From Paraburkholderia sp. IMGN_8 (GTDB taxonomy: Bacteria > Pseudomonadota > Gammaproteobacteria > Burkholderiales > Burkholderiaceae), in contig NZ_CP150900.1 in NCBI RefSeq assembly GCF_038050405.1, forward strand, positions 3,472,001 to 3,536,000: a stretch of DNA of 64,000 nucleotides, given 5' to 3'. Below are positions 58,382-64,000 of this stretch, in pieces. Made by a program: the position numbers and the translations under genes. Each line of letters opens with the position of its first letter. The first letter of the stretch is position 1. Under the pieces are notes generated by a model. It was given only the letters and a program-made list of their open reading frames with translations, was not told the origin of the DNA and made no database searches.

Positions 58382-59257
58382 GTGAGTCACGCCGACGAGG
58401 CCCGCGGCGCAACGCCGGCTCCCGCCAACGCCGCGCTTGCCGCCCCCGCCACCGATTCCACGCCCGACACGGTCGACGGCATTGCGTTCGCACGCCTGTA
58501 CGGCGAGCCGCTCTTCAAGCTGCCCACGGATCTGTACATTCCGCCGGACGCGCTCGAGGTGTTTCTCGAAACGTTCGAAGGTCCGCTGGATCTGTTGCTC
58601 TACCTGATCCGCAAGCAGAACTTCAACGTGCTCGACATCCCGATGGCGGACGTCACCGTGCAGTATCTCGGCTACGTCGACCAGTTGCGCCAGACCAATC
58701 TCGAACTCGCGTCCGAGTATCTGCTGATGGCGGCGATGCTGATCGAGATCAAGTCGCGCATGCTGCTGCCGGTGAAGAAAGCCGATAGCGGCGAAGAAGC
58801 CGAAGATCCGCGCGCGGAGCTGGTGCGCCGCCTGCTCGAATACGAGCAGATGAAACTCGCCGCGCAGCGCATCGACCATCTGCCGCAGCTTGGCCGCGAT
58901 TTCCTGCGCGCCGATGTCTATATCGAACAGAGCATCACGCCGCGCTTTCCCGATGTGAACAGCGAAGACCTGCGCGCCGCGTGGGCCGACGTGATCAAGC
59001 GCGCCAAGCTGGTCCAGCATCACAAGATCTCGCGCGAAGAGCTGTCGGTGCGCGAGCACATGAGCACGATCTTGCGGCGCCTGCAAAACTCGCGTTTCAT
59101 GGAGTTCTCCGACCTGTTCGACACGAGCAAAGGCGTGCCGGTCGTGGTGGTAAATTTCATCGCGATGCTGGAGCTGTGCCGCGAATCGCTGATCGAAATC
59201 ACCCAGGCCGAACCGTTCGCACCGATCTACGTGCGGCTTGCTTATCTGCCGGCCTGA
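58382..59257 (+). CDS. scpA: Segregation and condensation protein A
   Basis: 291 residues from a GTG at 58382, 4 bp after the DUF3460 stop. The first ~45 residues are an Ala/Thr/Pro-rich extension not seen in B. subtilis ScpA. The kleisin N-domain follows (VFLETFEGPLDLLLYLIRKQNFNVLDIPMADVTVQYLGYVDQL), then the helical AEYLLMAAMLIEIKSRMLLP-type stretch, and the C-terminal winged helix (VVVNFIAMLELCRESLIEI). It bridges SMC heads in condensin. scpB is not next to it. Confidence 0.96.
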   Translation: MSHADEARGATPAPANAALAAPATDSTPDTVDGIAFARLYGEPLFKLPTDLYIPPDALEVFLETFEGPLDLLLYLIRKQNFNVLDIPMADVTVQYLGYVDQLRQTNLELASEYLLMAAMLIEIKSRMLLPVKKADSGEEAEDPRAELVRRLLEYEQMKLAAQRIDHLPQLGRDFLRADVYIEQSITPRFPDVNSEDLRAAWADVIKRAKLVQHHKISREELSVREHMSTILRRLQNSRFMEFSDLFDTSKGVPVVVVNFIAMLELCRESLIEITQAEPFAPIYVRLAYLPA

Positions 59258-59369
59258 CGCCGCAAACCGGGGCCGCCATGCGCCACAACGGCCGGAAACG
59301 CCTCGTTTCGGTGCGCCCCCGCCACAAATCCACTACAATCCCGCGCTTCGAACCTGTCATTACCAGTGA

Positions 59370-60278
<909 letters not shown>

Positions 60279-60334
60279 ATCTGACGCCGTCTTGGTCTGC
60301 GCAAAGGCGCATAAAAAGCCACAAGGGATTGGTC

Positions 60335-60721
60335 ATGCAACGCAACATGCTGAAGTCGAAGATCCACCGCGTCGCGGTCACGCACTGCGAGCTGCACTAC
60401 GAAGGCTCGTGCGCGATCGACGAAGATTTGCTCGAAGCCGCGAATATCGTCGAAAACGAACGGATCGACATCTGGAACATCAACAACGGCGAACGTTTCT
60501 CGACCTACGCGATCAAGGGCGAACGCGGCAGCGGCATGATTTCGCTGAACGGTTCGGCGGCGCGGCGCGCGCAGCTGGGCGATCTGGTGATCATCGCGGC
60601 ATTCGCGGTGGTCGATGAAGCGGAATTGAAGGCAGGCTGGAAGCCGGATCTGGTGTTCGTCGACGACAACAACAAGATCAAGGGCAGCCGCGACCACGTG
60701 CCGACCCAGAACTGGACGTAA
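60335..60721 (+). CDS. panD: Aspartate 1-decarboxylase
   Basis: 128 residues from the ATG at 60335. It makes beta-alanine for PanC. The self-cleavage site that creates the pyruvoyl group is EGS in HYEGSCAID (about residues 22-28); the barrel strands [23 protein letters not shown], and [14 protein letters not shown] are normal. Together with panC this gives the last two enzymes of pantothenate synthesis except panB. Confidence 0.97.
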   Translation: MQRNMLKSKIHRVAVTHCELHYEGSCAIDEDLLEAANIVENERIDIWNINNGERFSTYAIKGERGSGMISLNGSAARRAQLGDLVIIAAFAVVDEAELKAGWKPDLVFVDDNNKIKGSRDHVPTQNWT

Positions 60722-60780
60722 GTCTCGCGTCCATCACACGGTTCTATGCAGCGGGCGGCCGTGCCGCCTGCTAGCTCGCG

Positions 60781-61419
60781 TCAGTCCTTCTTGCTGGCCC
60801 CGTTTGTCCACTCGACGATCGGCTGCCATTGCTCCAGATCCTTCTCCACGCGGCTTTTCGCTACATCCCACAAGGTCAGGCCGTGCGCGGCCAGTTGCAC
60901 GTAATTCTGGGTATCGCGCAGAAAGCCCAGCACCGGCAGCTTCAACCCTTCGACAAAACGATGCAGCTGCTCCGCTGAGCGCGTACGCGCGTCGACCCGC
61001 ATACCGACCACGCCGATCTCGATCGCGCCCTTCCGGACCGCTTTTTCCTTCGCCAGGCGCTCGAGAAAGTCCTGGGTGGCGAGAATATCGAACAGCGACG
61101 GCTGCAACGGCACGATCACCTTGTCGGCCAGATCCAGCGCGATAGTCAGACGATTGCCATGCAACCCGGCCGGCGTGTCGATCACCGCGTGCTCGAGTCC
61201 CTTGGGCGGCCTCGCGGGCGCATCCTGGTTGACCTCCCAGGTTTCGATAGGCGGCAGCGTGGAGGGCCGCAGCGACAGCCACGCGTTCGAGGACTGCTGC
61301 CTGTCCAGGTCCGCCAGTGCGACCCATTCGCCGGCCGCCGCGAAATAGCCCGCCAGATTGGTCGACAGCGTGCTTTTGCCCACGCCGCCCTTCGGATTCG
61401 CCACCACGATCACCGTCAT
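60781..61419 (-). CDS. Orphan ParA/MinD-type ATPase
   Basis: 212 residues from the ATG at 61419 (GGGAG upstream). Deviant Walker A NPKGGVGKST (about 9-18), ALADLDRQQSSNAWLSLRP (switch region with the conserved Asp), and HAVIDTPAGLHG (Walker B-like). It is short and has no HTH, so it belongs to the small ParA/MipZ-like class (ParC, PpfA, Soj-like) that positions protein cargo. No parB or chemotaxis gene is adjacent; the cargo cannot be inferred. Convergent with panD. Confidence 0.9.
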   Translation of the reverse strand: MTVIVVANPKGGVGKSTLSTNLAGYFAAAGEWVALADLDRQQSSNAWLSLRPSTLPPIETWEVNQDAPARPPKGLEHAVIDTPAGLHGNRLTIALDLADKVIVPLQPSLFDILATQDFLERLAKEKAVRKGAIEIGVVGMRVDARTRSAEQLHRFVEGLKLPVLGFLRDTQNYVQLAAHGLTLWDVAKSRVEKDLEQWQPIVEWTNGASKKD

Positions 61420-61629
61420 GAATTCTCCCGGGAAGAAGGCTGGCGCTGCCAGCCGGTTTGCCGCGCTTTTTGCTCTGAGTTGCGCCGGTGTGTCCTGATC
61501 CGCACAGGTTTCAGGTCCACCTGCCGGTCTAGCCGTTGATAATATCGACAAATGCATCAGGGCCGAAGCCCCCGAACGGCTAATCGACGGCCCGCGACAG
61601 CCGATTTTTCCATCGAGGACCCGAATCTC

Positions 61630-62049
61630 ATGAGCAAACTACGCCCGGAATACACCATCGACCGCCTGCACGAGCGCCAGCGGGGCAAGCTGCCCGGCTT
61701 GCTGGGCGTGCATGTTCTCGAACTGGAACAAGGGAGTTTGACCGCTGAATTGACCGTGCGCAGCGAATTGCTCGCGCCGAACGGCTTTTTGCACGCGGCC
61801 ACCGTGATCGGCCTCGCCGACACCGCTTGCGGCTACGCGTGCCTCGCGCACTTGCCGGAAACGGCGCGCAATTTCACGACCATCGAGTTGAAAAGCAATT
61901 TTCTCGGCACCGCTACCGAAGGCACGATCCGCGCGGTCGCCAAGGGCGTGCATCTGGGGCGCAGCACACAAGTGTGGGACGCCACCGTCACCGATCCGAA
62001 CGGCAAGACGATGGCGCTGTTTCGCTGCACGCAGATGGTGTTGTATTGA
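61630..62049 (+). CDS. PaaI-type hotdog-fold thioesterase
   Basis: 139 residues from the ATG at 61630 (MSKLRPEYTIDRLHERQRG). Hotdog fold: LPGLLGVHVLELEQGSLTAELTVRSELLAPNGFLHAATVIGLADTACGYAC, with the N-G-x-x-H-x-x-x-x-x-x-x-A-D active-site pattern in APNGFLHAATVIGLADTA, then FTTIELKSNFLGTATEGTIRAVAKGVHLGRSTQVWDATV. It hydrolyses aryl- or acyl-CoA thioesters; substrate unknown. Divergent from the ParA-like gene. Confidence 0.93.
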   Translation: MSKLRPEYTIDRLHERQRGKLPGLLGVHVLELEQGSLTAELTVRSELLAPNGFLHAATVIGLADTACGYACLAHLPETARNFTTIELKSNFLGTATEGTIRAVAKGVHLGRSTQVWDATVTDPNGKTMALFRCTQMVLY

Positions 62050-62079
62050 CTGAATGACGCGGCGCACCGTAGCGCGATA

Positions 62080-62113
62080 AAAAAAGCACGCGGCCTCACG
62101 GCGCGTGCTTTTT
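62080..62113. terminator. Bidirectional terminator between the thioesterase and DoxX genes
   Basis: AAAAAGCACGCG and CGCGTGCTTTTT form a perfect 12-bp stem around a 9-base loop, between convergent genes. Confidence 0.9.
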
Positions 62114-62168
62114 CATTATCCGGCGGACCGCCGGAGCTGCTTGGCGGCCTGGCGGCCGCCCAAACGCA

Positions 62169-62585
62169 TCAAGCGGCCAGGGCGCGCGGCGCCTTCGCCC
62201 CGCTCAACGCGAACGCGCCACCACCGAGCAGCGACTGCACGGCCAGCGTCACCGCCCAGAAGGCCGGATATTCCCAGCCGCCGTTCGGCGACGCGAAACC
62301 CCAGCCGTTATGCAGATGCGCCGACATCGCCCCGAGCATGAACGGCAGCAGCACCAGCGCGACCCAGCGGACCTGCAAGCCAAGCAGCAGCGCGATGCCG
62401 CCGATCAGTTCGACAAACGCCGTCAGGTAGCCGAGCCAACCCGGCAGGCCGAGCGATACAAAGAACTGCGCCGTGCCGGGCAGCGTGAAAACGAAAATCT
62501 TCTGCAGGCTGTGCGCGAGATATAGGACCCCCAGGGCAAGGCGAAGCAGTAAAGCGGCCAGATCGGCGGAGCGGTTCGAGGTCAT
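62169..62585 (-). CDS. DoxX family membrane protein
   Basis: 138 residues from the ATG at 62585, with four transmembrane segments. It begins MTSNRSADLAALLLRLALG, and includes HSLQKIFVFTLPGTAQFFVSLGLPGWLGYLTAFVELIGGIALLLG, the DoxX core, and HLHNGWGFASPNGGWEYP in the last loop. Bacterial DoxX proteins are linked to redox or thiosulfate/quinone functions, but this subgroup is unassigned. No partner gene adjacent. Confidence 0.9.
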   Translation of the reverse strand: MTSNRSADLAALLLRLALGVLYLAHSLQKIFVFTLPGTAQFFVSLGLPGWLGYLTAFVELIGGIALLLGLQVRWVALVLLPFMLGAMSAHLHNGWGFASPNGGWEYPAFWAVTLAVQSLLGGGAFALSGAKAPRALAA

Positions 62586-62725
62586 GTCAGTCCTTTGGAG
62601 AGAGGCGGCGCATTTCCGCCGTCGATGCAAAAGACTTTATTCGAACCCCAGCGGGTGAAAAACCGTCTATGACGCTTTGATTATTTCCTACCAAGATTTA
62701 ATCTGCGTCGGCGAGCCGACACAGA

Positions 62726-64000
62726 TCAACCAATTGCAGAGAAGAGTTTCGGCAGATCGAGATGCGCCGCCAGCGTATCGGCCAGCCGATCCAGCGAAGC
62801 TTCGCGCAGCGCCGGGTAATCGATTTTCTCGGCGTCGCTCAGACCCGCCCACGCCAGCAGCGCGGCGCAAGCGGCCGGCGTGTCGAACAGGCCGTGCACG
62901 TAGGTGGCGAGAATTTGGCCATCGGCAGAGATTGCGCCATCGGGATGCGCGTCTTGCGCTTCGCCCAATTGCAGCGCGGGCGAAGCCAGCGCCGGGCCTT
63001 GCGTCGCGCCCATATGGATTTCGTAGCCGGCCACCTCGGGCGCGCCCGGCAAGGCGAGGCGCCCGGTCACGTTCTTCAGCGTTTTCTCGCGCGTCAGCAC
63101 GGTCGAGTAATCGAGCCAGCCGAGGCCCGCGAGTGTGCCCGGCGCGCCTTCTACACCGTGCGGATCGGCGACTTCGCGCCCGAGCATCTGCATACCGCCG
63201 CAAATGCCGATCACACGGCCGCCGTACCGCAGATGCCGCTGCAGCACCGAGTCCCAGCCGTGCGCGCGCAGAAACGCCAGATCGCCCGGCACGTTCTTCG
63301 AGCCCGGCAGGATGATCAGATCCGCCGGCGGCGGCGGTGTGCCGCTTCTCACGTAATGAAAATCGACTTGCGGATGGGCGCGCAGCGCGTCGAAGTCGGT
63401 GTGATTGCTGATGTGCGGCAGCACCGGCACGACCACGCGCAACATGCGCCCGGCGTCACCGCTGTGCGCTGCACGCAGTTCGGGCGGCAGCATGTCTTCC
63501 GCGTCGAGCGTCAGACCGTGCAGATACGGCACGACGCCGAGCACCGGCTTGCCGGTCTTCACCTCGAGCCAGTCGAGGCCGGGCTTCAGCAAGCTGACGT
63601 CACCGCGAAAACGGTTGATGATGAAGCCGCGCACACGCGCCTGCTCGCTCGCCGACAAACACGCGAGCGTGCCGGTCAGATGCGCGAACACGCCGCCTCG
63701 ATCGATATCGGCCACCAGCACGACCGGGCAATCGACCGCTTCGGCGAAACCCATGTTGGCGATATCGCGCTCGCGCAAATTGATTTCAGCGGGACTGCCC
63801 GCGCCTTCGACGAAAATCGTGTCATACGCCGCTTGCAAGCGCGCATACGAGTCCAGCACCGCCTCGAACGCGACCGGCTTGTAGTCGTGATATGCGCGCG
63901 CATCGAGATTCATGCGCGCCTTGCCGTGGATGATCACCTGCGCGCCGCGGTCGCTGGTCGGCTTGAGCAGCACCGGATTGAGGTCGGTGTGCGCGGCAAT
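62726..64000 (-). CDS. cobQ: Cobyric acid synthase (partial, 5' end outside the window)
   Basis: The minus frame runs from the right edge to a stop at 62726, ~424 residues; the N-terminal Walker A region lies beyond the window. It amidates adenosylcobyrinic acid a,c-diamide at four carboxylates using glutamine. Visible features: [59 protein letters not shown] (P-loop synthetase half), and the class I glutaminase half with [10 protein letters not shown] (Cys nucleophile) and YVHGLFDT (catalytic His). Typical of a cobalamin cluster extending to the right. Confidence 0.96.
   Translation of the reverse strand: MAAHTDLNPVLLKPTSDRGAQVIIHGKARMNLDARAYHDYKPVAFEAVLDSYARLQAAYDTIFVEGAGSPAEINLRERDIANMGFAEAVDCPVVLVADIDRGGVFAHLTGTLACLSASEQARVRGFIINRFRGDVSLLKPGLDWLEVKTGKPVLGVVPYLHGLTLDAEDMLPPELRAAHSGDAGRMLRVVVPVLPHISNHTDFDALRAHPQVDFHYVRSGTPPPPADLIILPGSKNVPGDLAFLRAHGWDSVLQRHLRYGGRVIGICGGMQMLGREVADPHGVEGAPGTLAGLGWLDYSTVLTREKTLKNVTGRLALPGAPEVAGYEIHMGATQGPALASPALQLGEAQDAHPDGAISADGQILATYVHGLFDTPAACAALLAWAGLSDAEKIDYPALREASLDRLADTLAAHLDLPKLFSAIG

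Overview
The window is GC-rich (low to mid 60s % by eye), with almost no intergenic DNA in most places and gene content typical of the main chromosome of a Paraburkholderia/Burkholderia-type betaproteobacterium. The assignment rests on the minCDE order, the ftsK-lolA-rarA-serS-tRNA-Ser block, the zwf-pgl-glk/hexR operon with a fused glucokinase-RpiR regulator, a DUF3460-scpA pair and the repeat types seen. Most genes are ordinary core genes. No phage, insertion sequence, CRISPR array or secretion cluster was seen.

Layout. 1-8.3 kb: partial methyltransferase, MmyB-like regulator, argH, a NIPSNAP protein, a TonB-C-like lipoprotein, an MFS transporter, two very small envelope proteins and waaC. 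8.5-13.7 kb: a CLC chloride/proton antiporter, minCDE, a GNAT acetyltransferase and map. 14.3-16.9 kb: an unusual two-gene unit (solute-binding protein fused to LysM, plus a membrane coiled-coil protein) beside tRNA-Ser(CGA). 17-28.1 kb: serS, rarA, lolA, ftsK and trxB, with a 4-guanidinobutyrate cassette (NCS1 permease, gbuA, LysR) set between rarA and lolA. 28.3-31.9 kb: Smr protein, TRIC/UPF0126 channel, a 5' remnant of fliD, a frameshifted glutathione S-transferase and its LysR neighbour.

32-41.3 kb is a carbohydrate block. A Gts-type ABC sugar importer (binding protein, two permeases, ATPase) runs leftward. The oxidative glucose operon zwf-pgl-glk/hexR runs rightward from a promoter covered by a perfect 19-bp palindrome of HexR type. 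Sugar import, phosphorylation and the first Entner-Doudoroff/pentose-phosphate steps are thus encoded side by side, and the regulator is the C-terminal half of the last enzyme. 41.4-42.3 kb is a large imperfect inverted repeat (arms of about 310 bp).

42.3-64 kb: LprI-like protein and a class-III-fold amino-acid decarboxylase, dcd, a SodC-like lipoprotein lacking several metal and active-site residues, apbC, an OmpA-family lipoprotein, metG, tamB-tamA, DUF3460-scpA-panC-panD, an orphan ParA, a PaaI thioesterase, a DoxX protein and partial cobQ.

The best candidate for something undescribed is the SBP-LysM/coiled-coil unit at 14.3-16.3 kb, followed by the SodC-like protein and the large inverted repeat. 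All functional calls are from reading the sequence; no database search was run.
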